A stretch of 64,000 bases of DNA from Oceanobacillus indicireducens (GCF_014647195.1 NZ_BMOS01000008.1:31091-95090), one strand, 5' to 3'; shown: positions 1-8,310, counted from the stretch's first letter. A program made the numbers and translations. The notes: a model not told the origin generated them from the sequence alone.

Positions 1-122
1 ATTCAGAATTTGTTCAAATGAGCAATTAAAAGTTAAAACGTCTCTACTCTCTTGATTCTTGGAATCGTGCCCAAAGCTACAATGAATTACTAGTTGCACT
101 GATTATACCAGAGGAAGGATAG
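1..122 (+). pseudogene. C-terminal coding fragment, unknown family
   Basis: One plus-strand frame entering from the left edge reads SEFVQMSN, a TAA stop, then KLKRLYSLDSWNRAQSYNEL and on to a TAG at 120-122. The second part has protein-like composition but no start codon or ribosome binding site. It is most likely the tail of a gene beginning left of the window and broken by an in-frame stop. The family was not recognised. Confidence 0.3.
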
Positions 123-174
123 CTCACTGTTTCAGACTGCGAAAGTTGAATTTCTTATGATCTAAGCTCTATAA

Positions 175-209
175 AAACAAGAAGCCTCCTCGTCAAGGGC
201 TTCTTGTTT
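175..209 (-). terminator. Rho-independent terminator of the first SDR gene
   Basis: The arms AAACAAGAAGCC and GGCTTCTTGTTT are perfectly complementary around a short loop. On the minus strand a T-rich tail follows. The hairpin lies just past the stop of the minus-strand dehydrogenase at 231-1166. Confidence 0.85.
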
Positions 210-230
210 AATGCGGTATCTTTTTTTATT

Positions 231-1166
231 TCAAGATGAAATCCATTGCCCACCATTTACATGAAGTGTTTGCCCTGTCACAAAGCGTGAATCATCTGAT
301 GCGAGATAGACAAAGGTTGGTGCAACTTCAAAGGGCTGTCCTTGACGTTGCATCGGGTTCCCAACTAATGTCACTTCATCTGCAGAGAAGCTCGCCGGGA
401 TGAGTGGCGTCCAAATCCGTCCTGGCGCAATAGCATTTACCCGGATCCCCTGATCGATCAAACTATTTGCAAGCGCACGGGTAAACCCAATAATAGCTCC
501 CTTCGTTGCTGTATAATCGATTAATTGATCATTCCCATCGTATGTCACAACAGAGGATGTATTAATGATGGAGCTGCCTGCTTTTAAGTAAGGAAGTGCT
601 GCACGAGTGGTGAAGAAATGCGAGTAAATATTTACTTTAAACGTATCATCAAATTGTTCATCGGAAATATCAAGCAAGCTCAATTGTTGAAATTGAATTC
701 CGACATGGTTACATAAAATATCAAGCTGTCCCCATTTTTGAATCGTTTTTTCTACAATGTCGATACACTGCTCTTTTTCTCGCAAGTCACCAGGCAGCAA
801 TAAACAACTTTGTCCAAGCTCCTCAATTCTTCTCTTTGTCCGATTCGCATCCTCATGCTCATCTAAATAAGCAATCGCAATATTCGCCCCTTCTTTTGCA
901 AAAGCGATAGCGGCTGCTGCCCCCATTCCACTATCACCGCCTGTGATAAGAGCTACTTTTCCTTTTAATTTATCGCTGCCTTTATAATTTGGATTTTCGA
1001 TAATTGGCCGCGGAACCATCAGTTTCTCTACACCTGGTTGACGTAACTGCCGCTGTTCAGGAACTGTAATCGGGATTTCTTCGTATCTCGTTATTTTCCC
1101 GTAATTGGGATACATTGGATAATCGCGTCCGTCCGTGTTTTTGTTTTTCTGCTGATTTAGAGACAT
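231..1166 (-). CDS. SDR family oxidoreductase, general stress type (YdaD/YhdF-like)
   Basis: A 311-residue short-chain dehydrogenase with an N-terminal extension of about 65 residues before the Rossmann domain, as in the YdaD/YhdF/YhxC group of Bacillus. The nucleotide motif TGGDSGMG lies near residue 75, NHVG near 153 and the catalytic YTATK near 217. The C-terminus has the usual GQTLHVNGG. Members are cytoplasmic NAD(P)-dependent reductases; in B. subtilis some belong to the SigB general stress regulon, but the substrate is not known here. The ATG follows AGGGAGGTCACT. It is monocistronic with its own terminator. No clear SigB promoter was found upstream. Confidence 0.9.
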   Translation of the reverse strand: MSLNQQKNKNTDGRDYPMYPNYGKITRYEEIPITVPEQRQLRQPGVEKLMVPRPIIENPNYKGSDKLKGKVALITGGDSGMGAAAAIAFAKEGANIAIAYLDEHEDANRTKRRIEELGQSCLLLPGDLREKEQCIDIVEKTIQKWGQLDILCNHVGIQFQQLSLLDISDEQFDDTFKVNIYSHFFTTRAALPYLKAGSSIINTSSVVTYDGNDQLIDYTATKGAIIGFTRALANSLIDQGIRVNAIAPGRIWTPLIPASFSADEVTLVGNPMQRQGQPFEVAPTFVYLASDDSRFVTGQTLHVNGGQWISS

Positions 1167-1327
1167 AGTGACCTCCCTGAAATAGTCATTTGCCCTAGGT
1201 TATGTTGCTGATACTATTAAAGTGCATGGTCATTGTTGGTGATATTCAAATTATCGCTCTTGTACGGGCTCAATCATTACCTAGGTTGAATAAAGTGAAA
1301 GAGTGACCTATGGAAGGAGGGTATCGT

Positions 1328-1495
1328 TTGCATTACTATAATCCAGAAGTAAAGTTATTACTAATCAATCATTCCGATAAAACAGTGCAATTGTTATATG
1401 ATGATAATCCACAAACATTTACCATGCCCTTGATCGGACCAAGACCACCCTATTATTATAATCCACGATATGAAGAGAATTATCCTATTATCTAG
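1328..1495 (+). CDS. small hypothetical protein, Tyr/Pro-rich (55 aa)
   Basis: The sequence GGAAGGAGG at 1312-1320 is placed correctly for a TTG start at 1328, seven bases further on. An ATG at 1310 lies before this Shine-Dalgarno and is unlikely to be used. The protein begins with HYYNPEVKLLLINHSDKTV and ends in a Pro/Tyr/Asn-rich tail with PPYYYNPRY. It has no membrane segment or signal peptide, and the family was not recognised. The Tyr/Pro-rich tail recalls small coat or cell-surface proteins of spore formers, but this is only an impression. A hairpin repeat follows directly. Confidence 0.55.
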   Translation: MHYYNPEVKLLLINHSDKTVQLLYDDNPQTFTMPLIGPRPPYYYNPRYEENYPII

Positions 1496-1500
1496 TCAAA

Positions 1501-1532
1501 CTGGGACACGGGGTCAGACCCTGATGTCCCAG
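1501..1532. repeat. GGGACA/TGTCCC hairpin repeat, copy 1
   Basis: CTGGGACA and TGTCCCAG form a perfect 8-bp stem around a loop containing GGGGTCAGACCC. Related hairpins with the same GGTCAGA-type core occur at 28215-28274 and 47199-47227. This copy lies between the small gene and the convergent DUF4097 gene and could serve as a terminator, although it lacks a good T-tract. Confidence 0.6.
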
Positions 1533-1569
1533 TACAGTATCAAATGATGGGTTCTTTTCGCTCACATCT

Positions 1570-2370
1570 TCACACCTTGGAAAGTTTAATACTGCCAACC
1601 CCCGCGGTAAATTTCAAATCTCTCTCACCGTTTCCCAATACACTTGAAAATTCCCCTGATTTCTCAAACCCTACAGGTAAATCCGTCCGCACACTACCAA
1701 GTCCAGCCGTTGCTTCGATTGTTGCATTTAACTGTTCAGGATTTGGAAAATGAACGTGAATATTTCCAGCCCCTGACTTCATCAAGAGATCATCTTCTCC
1801 ATCCACATGAAATTCAATATTTCCCGCTCCTGAATGAATCGTCAGCTCTCCGTGACATGCAGTCCCTTTAATATTTCCCGCTCCGGTTGTGGCAACTAAA
1901 TGACCTGCATTGATTTCTCGCAACTTCATATTCCCCGCACCTGACTCGAGCATTAGATATTTAGCACTGATGGCACAAATCTCAACTTCTCCTGCACCTG
2001 TCTTCATCTCAAGCTGCTTGAAAATCATATCAGCCATTCGCACATTGCCAATGGAACATTTCACCTCGTATCGTTCGGCAAATTGTTCCGGTAAATATAT
2101 CGTGAGCTTACCAAACCGCTTTTTCATCTGAAAGATCCCCCATTTTCTTGGTATCCCCACATTAATTTCCAATCTTTCATTTATAAGCCGAACAGCAAGA
2201 TCTTCTCCTTTTTCAAACGTTTCCAGCACAATATCAACTCGTTTCTTATCATGAACTGAAAAATGGACGCTCGTAACATCAGAATTTACAGCAAGCTCTT
2301 TCACCCGCTCCACTTCCACTATGTTTTCTTGAACAATTGGATCTCCCATCGAACTGAAAAAATCAGCCAT
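1570..2370 (-). CDS. DUF4097 beta-repeat protein (YvlB-like)
   Basis: About 266 residues. The second half is built of short repeats, GAGEVEI, GAGNMKL, GAGNIKG, GAGNIEF and GAGNIHV, the signature of the DUF4097 (putative adhesin-like) beta-helix family. No signal peptide or membrane segment is seen. The start was placed at ATG 2370 because GAGGTG at 2382-2377 is the ribosome binding site; a GTG nine bases upstream lies inside it. Bacillus relatives occur in envelope-stress operons such as yvlABCD, but here the gene stands alone, so its role is open. Confidence 0.8.
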   Translation of the reverse strand: MADFFSSMGDPIVQENIVEVERVKELAVNSDVTSVHFSVHDKKRVDIVLETFEKGEDLAVRLINERLEINVGIPRKWGIFQMKKRFGKLTIYLPEQFAERYEVKCSIGNVRMADMIFKQLEMKTGAGEVEICAISAKYLMLESGAGNMKLREINAGHLVATTGAGNIKGTACHGELTIHSGAGNIEFHVDGEDDLLMKSGAGNIHVHFPNPEQLNATIEATAGLGSVRTDLPVGFEKSGEFSSVLGNGERDLKFTAGVGSIKLSKV

Positions 2371-2548
2371 CGCTATCACCTCGTATATTTCATTTTGTTA
2401 GCCTTAGTTTACTAGAAATGAATATTATCCCAACATGCTAGCGGTTGAAAGATTGTCCGACTGGGGACGGAGATTGCGGGGAGCACAATCAAATTGGAGG
2501 TGGAGCTCTCAATATGGAAATCAAATTCTAAATAGTCACAAAACCTAA

Positions 2549-3034
2549 TCAAACTTTTTTTATCTTGATGTATTTAACATTTATAATAATGAAGATACAT
2601 GTAAATATCTCTTGCATGATAAGTGGACTCATGAAAATTTACAGGAAGAATTTAATAAAAAGCTTGGGAATAGTTCACTCACAAAGGAATCAATGTTAAG
2701 TTTAGCAGTAGTAAACCAAATTAAAGTAATTGGCGATTTATCTGTATGGTATACAGATATTAAAGATACTGTTGAAATTGGCTTCTGTTTTTCTAACGAA
2801 GTTTCTGGAATGGGTTATGCAACTGAAGCCGTGAGTAGTTTAGTTAAGAAACTATTTTATGAATTTGGTGTACATCGTGTACAAGCTAACCTTGATGCAA
2901 GAAATAAGGCATCACAAAAATTATGTGAGCGTATTGGTATGAGAAAAGAAGCTCATTTCATTCAGGATTTTTGGAATAAAGGTGAATGGACAGATAGCAT
3001 TAAGTATGGAATGTTGCTTTCAGATTTAAATTAA
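2549..3034 (+). pseudogene. 5'-truncated GNAT acetyltransferase (RimJ-like)
   Basis: The open frame from 2549 reads through LDVFNIYNNEDTCKYLLHDK, which looks like the early part of a RimJ/RimL-type N-acetyltransferase. The acetyl-CoA loop region GMGYATEAVSSLVKKLF and the later HRVQANLDARNKASQKLCER are both present. The first 15-20 residues and a start codon are missing; a TTG at 2612 has no ribosome binding site. A TAA stop lies immediately upstream. The gene therefore appears truncated at its 5' end, with the rest intact to the TAA at 3034. Confidence 0.65.
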
Positions 3035-3109
3035 AAAACGAGGTGAAGATTTAAATGAAGCAATGAAAAACAATCGTACTATTTATGAATTTATTATTGA
3101 AAACAAAAA

Positions 3110-3149
3110 AGTCTCTTTCCTGTTAATGTAATAGGAAGGAGATTTTTTT
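3110..3149 (+). terminator. terminator downstream of the GNAT remnant
   Basis: AGTCTCTTTCCT and AGGAAGGAGATT form a stem followed by a run of seven T. It lies about 75 bases after the GNAT stop. Confidence 0.7.
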
Positions 3150-3220
3150 ATGTTTTTTTATAAAAAATGAAACGGTATTGCGAATTATTTAATCTGGCCC
3201 GATCGTGGAATAAGAAAGAA

Positions 3221-3260
3221 AATAGGATGCCCCAATTCTATAGTATTGGAGCATCCTATT
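3221..3260 (-). terminator. terminator of the second SDR gene
   Basis: AATAGGATGCCCCAAT and ATTGGAGCATCCTATT form a long stem. On the minus strand it is followed by a T-rich tail, and it lies 47 bases past the stop of the dehydrogenase at 3307-4101. Confidence 0.75.
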
Positions 3261-3306
3261 GTTATACGTTTGTTAAACTTATATACAATATTGAAATAGA
3301 AAAATG

Positions 3307-4101
3307 TTAAAAAATAGTCGGTACCATCCCCCCATCCATACGGATTGGAGAACCTTTAAATGCGGATGCATAAGGACTACATACAAATGTAGTTAGTCTA
3401 CCTATTTCAGTTGGCTTGATAAATCGCTGTATTTCAGATTGAGGTAGGTTTGTAGTCATAAATTCTTTCTCTTTTTCTGAAAAAGTCATATCATCATTAG
3501 AGTATATACTCTCAATTATTTGATGCACATTTTCAGAGAGTGTTGGTCCTGGCATGATCGTATTAACTGTAACTTCTCTTCCTATTGTTAATTTAGATAA
3601 GCTTTTTGACAACGATAATAGCATTGATTTTGTCATACAATACTGAGGCATTTGTCCTGAAGGCATAATTGCTTCTTCACTTGCAATAAAGATAATGCGA
3701 CCATAATCATTTTTTAACATTTTAGGTAAATAAAATTTAGATAATCCATTTGCAGCAAGAACATTAGTGCGGAAGTATTTCTCCCATACTTCATCATCAA
3801 TGTCCTCATATTGCATAATTTCATAAATACCCATATTGTTAACTAAAATATCAATAGTGGGGTATTTTTTAAATAAAGCTTCTCTTTGCCCCATATCGAC
3901 AATATCAGCAGTAGCATTTTGAGGAGAGGTAGCCGGGAAATCCGATTTAATTTCATTTACAATTCGTTCTACCTCTTCATAATTTCGTCCATTAATTAGT
4001 ACATTGACACCTTCTTTGGCAAGTTCAATGGCAATCGCTTTACCTATACCTTTCGTTGATCCAGTAACTAAAGCCGTTTTATTGTTTAACCCCATATCCA
4101 T
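3307..4101 (-). CDS. SDR family NAD(P)-dependent oxidoreductase
   Basis: A 264-residue short-chain dehydrogenase. The cofactor motif TGSTKGIG lies at about residues 14-21, NNMGIY near 88, and the Ser with YCMTK near 140-158. The C-terminal GSPIRMDGGM is typical. The start ATG has GGAGGAG nine bases upstream. The substrate cannot be read from the sequence. It lies 133 bases downstream of, and co-directional with, an AraC regulator, so it may be that regulator's target; no operator was found to prove it. Confidence 0.88.
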   Translation of the reverse strand: MDMGLNNKTALVTGSTKGIGKAIAIELAKEGVNVLINGRNYEEVERIVNEIKSDFPATSPQNATADIVDMGQREALFKKYPTIDILVNNMGIYEIMQYEDIDDEVWEKYFRTNVLAANGLSKFYLPKMLKNDYGRIIFIASEEAIMPSGQMPQYCMTKSMLLSLSKSLSKLTIGREVTVNTIMPGPTLSENVHQIIESIYSNDDMTFSEKEKEFMTTNLPQSEIQRFIKPTEIGRLTTFVCSPYASAFKGSPIRMDGGMVPTIF

Positions 4102-4234
4102 AACACATTTCTCCTCCTAATTTATCCTTATGATTATAAAAAGTTAATATAAAAAAAGTTCCTATTCTTTTGTAGTTAATATTAGGTTCTCCTTCTTTTA
4201 ATATAGTGTTAAAAAATTCACTTTTAATACAAAG

Positions 4235-5248
4235 TTAATGTATCGAGTCTGCACCTAAATGTTCAGTACGCCAATTTGCGGGAGTATCACCTTCCCAAAT
4301 GCGGAAGGCGCGGTAGAACGAGTTCTGATCTTCATATCCAATCATGAAGGCTACTTCTTTAATATCGAACGTGGGGTCTGCCAAGTATTCTCGAGCCAAG
4401 TTATGTCGGACTTGTGTCAAAAGATGCTTGAAGCTGGTGCCTTCGTCAGTAAGCCGGCGCTGCAAGGTACGATTGCTCATCCCCAACTCGCTTGCGACAG
4501 TCTGAATATCAGGGCGCCCTCCTGCAAGGTTACGTTTCATGATCCACTTGACCATTTCGGTGATTGAATGACTGTGTTGCTGCTCACCCAACGATTTATC
4601 CAGTACGGGAGTCAGAATTTCCAGCAACTCTTCGTTGTACGAGACAAAAGGGAGGTCCAGATCTCCTCGATGTAGCGTCAACCTGTTACAATCTGCACCA
4701 ATCCGGATATGACAGCCGAAGTAAGCTTCAAGTGCCTGTATGTCGCCCATCGAGTGCGTAAATTCGACAAATCTCGCCATCAACGGTTGACCTGTGCCCC
4801 GACGTCCAAGCTCCAAAAGAAATGCCAGAGTAATTCCAACGAGCAGCGGTGGACCTGGTTGCTCGGTATATAACCAATCTAGTTCAATTGTACAGTTCTC
4901 ACCTTCCTCGGTGATACGTAAGCTTTCAGGGGGACACATTCGTTTGTACCGTGCCATTCGTTTTAGAGCGTCACGGTAGTTACGAGCATGGTAAGTCGCT
5001 AAGACGGCGGGTGGGTAATGCGCTGTTTCAAAGACTGTCGTAAGCTTGATGATTCCTTCGGCAGTGTCATCAATGAGATCTGAATAAGCCTGCCAAATCG
5101 CGAAATATTGATCGGTGGTGACAACTGGCTCATTAATAATGGTGAGCGGCAGTTGTGCCTTTCGAGCGACGTCGTGAGGAGCAATCCCTAATTGATGTAT
5201 GCCTGCCCAAAATCCTGCCGGGATTTTAATACGAGTATGAGACTTCAT
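4235..5248 (-). CDS. AraC family transcriptional regulator (OruR/ArgR-like)
   Basis: 337 residues. The N-terminal two thirds resemble the arabinose-binding-like domain of the OruR/ORBL group, and the C-terminal about 100 residues carry the two helix-turn-helix units (VASELGMSNRTLQRRLTDEG, then VAFMIGYEDQNSFYRAFRIW). Base composition is visibly richer in GC than the AT-rich genes on both sides, and codons such as CGC, GCG and CTC are common, which suggests acquisition from outside. This group is commoner in Proteobacteria and Actinobacteria than in Bacillaceae. Its ligand is unknown. The downstream SDR is the obvious candidate target. Confidence 0.85.
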   Translation of the reverse strand: MKSHTRIKIPAGFWAGIHQLGIAPHDVARKAQLPLTIINEPVVTTDQYFAIWQAYSDLIDDTAEGIIKLTTVFETAHYPPAVLATYHARNYRDALKRMARYKRMCPPESLRITEEGENCTIELDWLYTEQPGPPLLVGITLAFLLELGRRGTGQPLMARFVEFTHSMGDIQALEAYFGCHIRIGADCNRLTLHRGDLDLPFVSYNEELLEILTPVLDKSLGEQQHSHSITEMVKWIMKRNLAGGRPDIQTVASELGMSNRTLQRRLTDEGTSFKHLLTQVRHNLAREYLADPTFDIKEVAFMIGYEDQNSFYRAFRIWEGDTPANWRTEHLGADSIH

Positions 5249-5799
5249 AACAGGCCCTCCTTTAGCTATCTACACATTCACTAGTTTTGAGTGTGTTTGC
5301 GTTCTGTCTAGTTGACGGGACAGATATTATATTACCTGTTCAATGTCGCCTTGTAACTAGCAAAGGACGACATTTTACTTGCTAACTACGTCGAATAAAA
5401 TCGTTTAGGTACAGAAGCTACCGTTCATACAGGCAGCTTCTGTAAAAAACCCCTAAAAAATCCTATTTACCTAAGTGGTTTAAAAATGTGCTAGTACTTT
5501 TTTATTTGTACCTACTCATCGGAAGCCACTCATTATAATCAAATTGACCTTGGCATTAAATTAATTTACCCGGTATTTAATATGTCTATACTCCACAATT
5601 TGGCCCGATTGCGAAACAAAAAAACCTGCATATTGGAGGGAATTGGACCAAACAAAAAGACTGGACCACTTTTGGATCCAACCTCGAATTTTGATTACTT
5701 GCTGATTAAAAAAGGCATTAATTCTGTTGAAGTAAAGCACCCAATCGTTTTAAGTTTAAGAGTTCTAAAAATCAGTTATATTTACAAAGCAATTAAGGT
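5249..5799. other. intergenic region with a hairpin and a degenerate short repeat
   Basis: No convincing gene was found. A hairpin at 5411-5443 (ACAGAAGCT / AGCTTCTGT) lacks a T-tract on either side. TGGCCCGATTGCGAAACAA at 5601-5619 belongs to a short dispersed motif also seen near 3193, 8350 and 9633. A 75-residue open frame at 5582-5809 starts without a ribosome binding site and runs across this motif, so it is judged spurious. Confidence 0.5.
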
Positions 5800-6294
5800 T
5801 CAATCATAACCACCTGAAGGTTCCGGTAATTCATTGTACTCTTCTTTTATCATAATAATCTCTCGGTGTACAAATTCTACGAAGTTTTTTAATTTATTAT
5901 CAGGTACTTTGTCACAATCGGATGTAATCCATTCTCTTTGATAAATTTCGCCATTCATTGTAATTTTAAGTTTGTTTATTTCGTGAGGATCCGCACATTG
6001 AGATTTAGAAGCACTTTCTGCTGAATTCAATATGTCAGCCTCTTTCATTTCCTCGTAAATTGTTTGCATTTCCTCATCTGAAAATTTCATTTCTACCGTT
6101 TTATCATCATTCGAAATCATGTTTTTGGTATAGGTATTTTCATATGTGTTTATAATGTCTCTTGCCTCGTAGCCATAATTTAAAACAAAGTTAAAGTCTT
6201 CAGGTATTTCTTTAGGGAGATTACTCCCTCCTAGATTGGAACTACACGCCCCCAGCAAAAATAAGCAAGCAACAAGCATTAGTAATGACTTCAA
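5800..6294 (-). CDS. putative lipoprotein, unknown function
   Basis: 164 residues with a lipoprotein signal peptide: MKSLLMLVACLFLLGACSS, where LGAC is the lipobox and Cys17 the lipidated residue. The mature part is acidic, with one further Cys pair (SQCADPHE and TSDCDKV) that could form a disulphide outside the membrane. No family was recognised. It is a single gene. Upstream ACTTTCCCCCTTTTTT on the plus strand corresponds to an AAAGGGGGAAAG ribosome binding site. Confidence 0.75.
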   Translation of the reverse strand: MKSLLMLVACLFLLGACSSNLGGSNLPKEIPEDFNFVLNYGYEARDIINTYENTYTKNMISNDDKTVEMKFSDEEMQTIYEEMKEADILNSAESASKSQCADPHEINKLKITMNGEIYQREWITSDCDKVPDNKLKNFVEFVHREIIMIKEEYNELPEPSGGYD

Positions 6295-6440
6295 TTACTT
6301 TCCCCCTTTTTTATAAGACAATAGCATTCTAATAAATGTTCCTTCTTAAACTCTCCTGCCACCGTTAGTTTAAGTACCTTTTTTCACAATATTTTTTTTC
6401 ATTTTACCATATATTCCAAATGCCTTCGCAAGGTCCATTA

Positions 6441-6459
6441 AAGCGTTGTAGAGTCTCAT
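6441..6459 (+). repeat. 19-bp direct repeat near tRNA sequences, copy 1
   Basis: AAGCGTTGTAGAGTCTCAT recurs at 7831-7849 with a single difference (AAGCGTTGTAGAGCCTCAT). This copy precedes a tRNA-like remnant; the other follows the tRNA-Ala terminator. The spacing suggests the two tRNA-bearing segments derive from a duplication. Confidence 0.5.
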
Positions 6460-6480
6460 AATTATTATGGAAGTGAAAAG

Positions 6481-6543
6481 AATACATCCAGTTTGGGAAA
6501 GTGATTCACTGGCTGTGAAGGGGTTCGAGCCCCTGGGCCTCAT
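6481..6543 (+). pseudogene. decayed tRNA remnant
   Basis: GGGGTTCGAGCCCCT at 6520-6534 is a near-perfect tRNA T-arm with TTCGA in the loop, followed by an acceptor-like GGGCCTCA. Upstream, TTCACTGGCTGTGAA could be the relic of an anticodon arm. A D-arm and a 5' acceptor strand could not be found. A hairpin at 6558-6604 has the same kind of arms (AAGAACACT / AGTGTTCTT) as the terminator of the intact tRNA at 7697. Confidence 0.35.
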
Positions 6544-6557
6544 TCTTAACCAAACAA

Positions 6558-6604
6558 AAGAACACTCTTGCTAATTCAACTATAGAATAAGCAAAAGTGT
6601 TCTT
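6558..6604 (+). terminator. hairpin after the tRNA remnant
   Basis: AAGAACACT and AGTGTTCTT form a 9-bp stem with extra pairing inside (CTTGCT with AGCAAAAG). It resembles the terminator after the tRNA-Ala gene. The trailing T-tract is weak. Confidence 0.5.
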
Positions 6605-6614
6605 CATAAAGACG

Positions 6615-6745
6615 ATTTCAGTGGAGAGCCTTCATCCTCCACTGATGGTCAGTCGCACTTATTGGACTTTTACGGGCAGTTGACATCCACCTACCTTCTT
6701 CGTTTCCACAGAAGCTTGAAGCGGGAGTCTCACTGCCCGTTTAGG
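6615..6745. repeat. double-hairpin intergenic element
   Basis: Two stems lie side by side: CAGTGGAG / CTCCACTG at 6619-6644 and ACGGGCAGT / ACTGCCCGT at 6672-6740, the second enclosing about 50 bases. No protein is encoded. The composition, richer in GC than its surroundings, and the nested hairpins suggest a mobile-element end or dispersed repeat. A weak echo of the second stem (CGGGCAG / CTGCCC) occurs near 33069-33125. Confidence 0.4.
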
Positions 6746-6770
6746 TTGTATACTCCTTAATATTGAAGTC

Positions 6771-7091
6771 CTAATTAGTAATTACTTTTATCCCTTTAAT
6801 AATATTCCAAATAAAATAGTATACATCAATAAGGAAGCATATGACTACGGCGATGATGGTTGCAATATAAAATGCCCCAGTAGGTTCTGATAAACCAAAT
6901 CCTAAGGCAGCAAGAACAAGAATAGCAATAAGTGATGCAATCGCTGGAATTATATGTGTCCAAAGTGCTTTTTTCGCATGTAGTTTAGTTGTTTCATTTC
7001 CGAGAATCCAAACAATAATTGGAAATAAGATCGGCGCAAAAAAGATACTCCAATAACACAGGGCAGATAATAATTTATTTTCTTCTATCAT
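6771..7091 (-). CDS. DUF4870 membrane protein
   Basis: About 106 residues with three hydrophobic segments. The pattern NKLLSALCYWSIFFAPILFP, then ILGNETTKLHAKKALWTHII, is typical of DUF4870 (YyaR/Tic20-like small membrane proteins). ATG 7091 was taken as start because AGGTGAT precedes it; a GTG six bases upstream is part of that ribosome binding site. The function of the family is unknown. It is a single gene. Confidence 0.8.
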   Translation of the reverse strand: MIEENKLLSALCYWSIFFAPILFPIIVWILGNETTKLHAKKALWTHIIPAIASLIAILVLAALGFGLSEPTGAFYIATIIAVVICFLIDVYYFIWNIIKGIKVITN

Positions 7092-7696
7092 AATCACCTG
7101 ATTTCTTAATTAATAGATAAGCAATTTAACTTTGGCAACCAAAAATATGGTCAGAAATATCACCAATAATCCTATTGCATTTAGACCTAAACTAGGCAAT
7201 AACTTTTAAAAATGCGCTCAAGACACTAAAAGACTCTCACTCGGCAAAGTAAGAATCCCAAAATCCTAAGGCGAGAGATTTCCTTCGCCTAACCATATTC
7301 TACCTTCAGAATAACCGATATATTCTAAGGGGTCAATGAGTGGGTTTACTAAGTGTGGGTTTTATGTTCTCTAATAAAAGTTGGGTTTAAAGCATCATAA
7401 GCGATAAATAAACCAAAAGTGACTACTTCCATAACCATATTTCGGTGGATGTGAACTCGGGATTTAATTTGTGGAATATGATGGGGTTCCCTATTTCGTT
7501 AATACATTTCATATGTACATTAAGGAAACGAATTTTTAATCCAGGGATAATAGGAATAACCAAGAAAATAAAACGCTTTAATAAGGGTCTATTATTTCAA
7601 ATATCTTCTCTATTTTCTTTAAAAACTTGCTTTTACCCTATCAATGTTATATAATAATATTGCTTTGCGAATTTCATCTATTTAAATTTTTAATAT
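7092..7696. other. gene-poor stretch upstream of tRNA-Ala
   Basis: AT-rich DNA without a credible gene. A 69-residue open frame at 7445-7654 has no ribosome binding site and no protein-like pattern. CGGCAAAGTAAGAATCC and the nearby GGCGAGAGATTTCCTTCGCC near 7240-7300 may form weak secondary structure, but no recognisable RNA family was seen. Confidence 0.4.
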
Positions 7697-7768
7697 GGGG
7701 CTGTAGTTCAGCGGGAGAATACTTGTCTGGCAGACAAGGGGTCACGGGTTCAAATCCCGTCAGCTCCA
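7697..7768 (+). tRNA. tRNA-Ala (anticodon GGC), no encoded CCA
   Basis: A full cloverleaf can be drawn: acceptor GGGGCTG / CAGCTCC with the G3:U70 pair that identifies alanine tRNAs, D-arm GTTC / GAAT, anticodon arm CTTGT-CTGGCAG-ACAAG, and T-arm ACGGG-TTCAAAT-CCCGT. The anticodon reads GGC. The 3' end continues A-CTAC instead of CCA, so the tail would be added after transcription. It stands alone rather than in an rRNA-linked cluster, with its own terminator. Confidence 0.85.
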
Positions 7769-7774
7769 CTACAT

Positions 7775-7821
7775 AAAAACACTCATACTTATTCTAATTA
7801 CAGAATGGAAGAGTGTTTTTT
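7775..7821 (+). terminator. terminator of tRNA-Ala
   Basis: AAAAACACTC pairs with GAGTGTTTTT; the second arm runs into a T-tract. It begins seven bases after the tRNA. Confidence 0.8.
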
Positions 7822-7830
7822 AAATTTAAA

Positions 7831-7849
7831 AAGCGTTGTAGAGCCTCAT
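7831..7849 (+). repeat. 19-bp direct repeat near tRNA sequences, copy 2
   Basis: AAGCGTTGTAGAGCCTCAT differs by one base from 6441-6459. It sits between the tRNA-Ala terminator and the end of the GNAT pseudogene. Confidence 0.5.
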
Positions 7850-7857
7850 TTTATTAA

Positions 7858-8310
7858 TTATTTTTGTTTTTTGAAGGTAGTTAGAGATAGGAACTCCGTT
7901 ATCTGTGTTTCTCCTGTCTTTAAGAATCCATTTTTCAAATAGAAGGCTACTGCCGGTGCATTTTGGGTTCCAGTTGATACTACTATTGTTTCAAATTTTT
8001 CCAATTCGACCTCGATAAAATTTAATAACTTCTTAGCAATTCCCTACCTGAAATGTTTAGGATGCACCATTAATCGGTGTATATCGATTATCCTACCGTC
8101 TGTTTTTATAGAAAAAACTCCGCATAACTCTTTATTTAAGTAATGACCAAAGAAAGTCTCCCCACATTGTTGTAACGACTGCACGGTGTCCTTTAATGGC
8201 GGTATATCATAAAAGTCAATTATTTTTGCCTCCACGTTGTATGAAGGTATTTGAATGTTTAATACTTCTTGTGAAACCTCAGGATTGGTTATATCTATCT
8301 TTTTAATCAA
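7858..8310 (-). pseudogene. GNAT acetyltransferase interrupted by an amber codon
   Basis: The minus-strand frame from TTG 8310 encodes 88 residues ending HRLMVHPKHFR, meets TAG, and continues in the same frame with GIAKKLLNFIEVELEKFETI to a TAA at 7858. Together the parts make a complete GNAT enzyme of about 150 residues: the pyrophosphate-binding loop would read RxGIAKKLL, and NAPAVAFYLKNGF is the conserved C-terminal part. One substitution from AAG to TAG would explain the stop. Whether this is decay or a base-call error cannot be told here. Confidence 0.7.

Noticed and set aside
5411..5443. Terminator upstream of the AraC gene
   Set aside because: The hairpin is good but lacks a T-tract on either strand.
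5582..5809. A 75-residue plus-strand frame
   Set aside because: No ribosome binding site; it runs over a dispersed motif and into the end of the lipoprotein gene.
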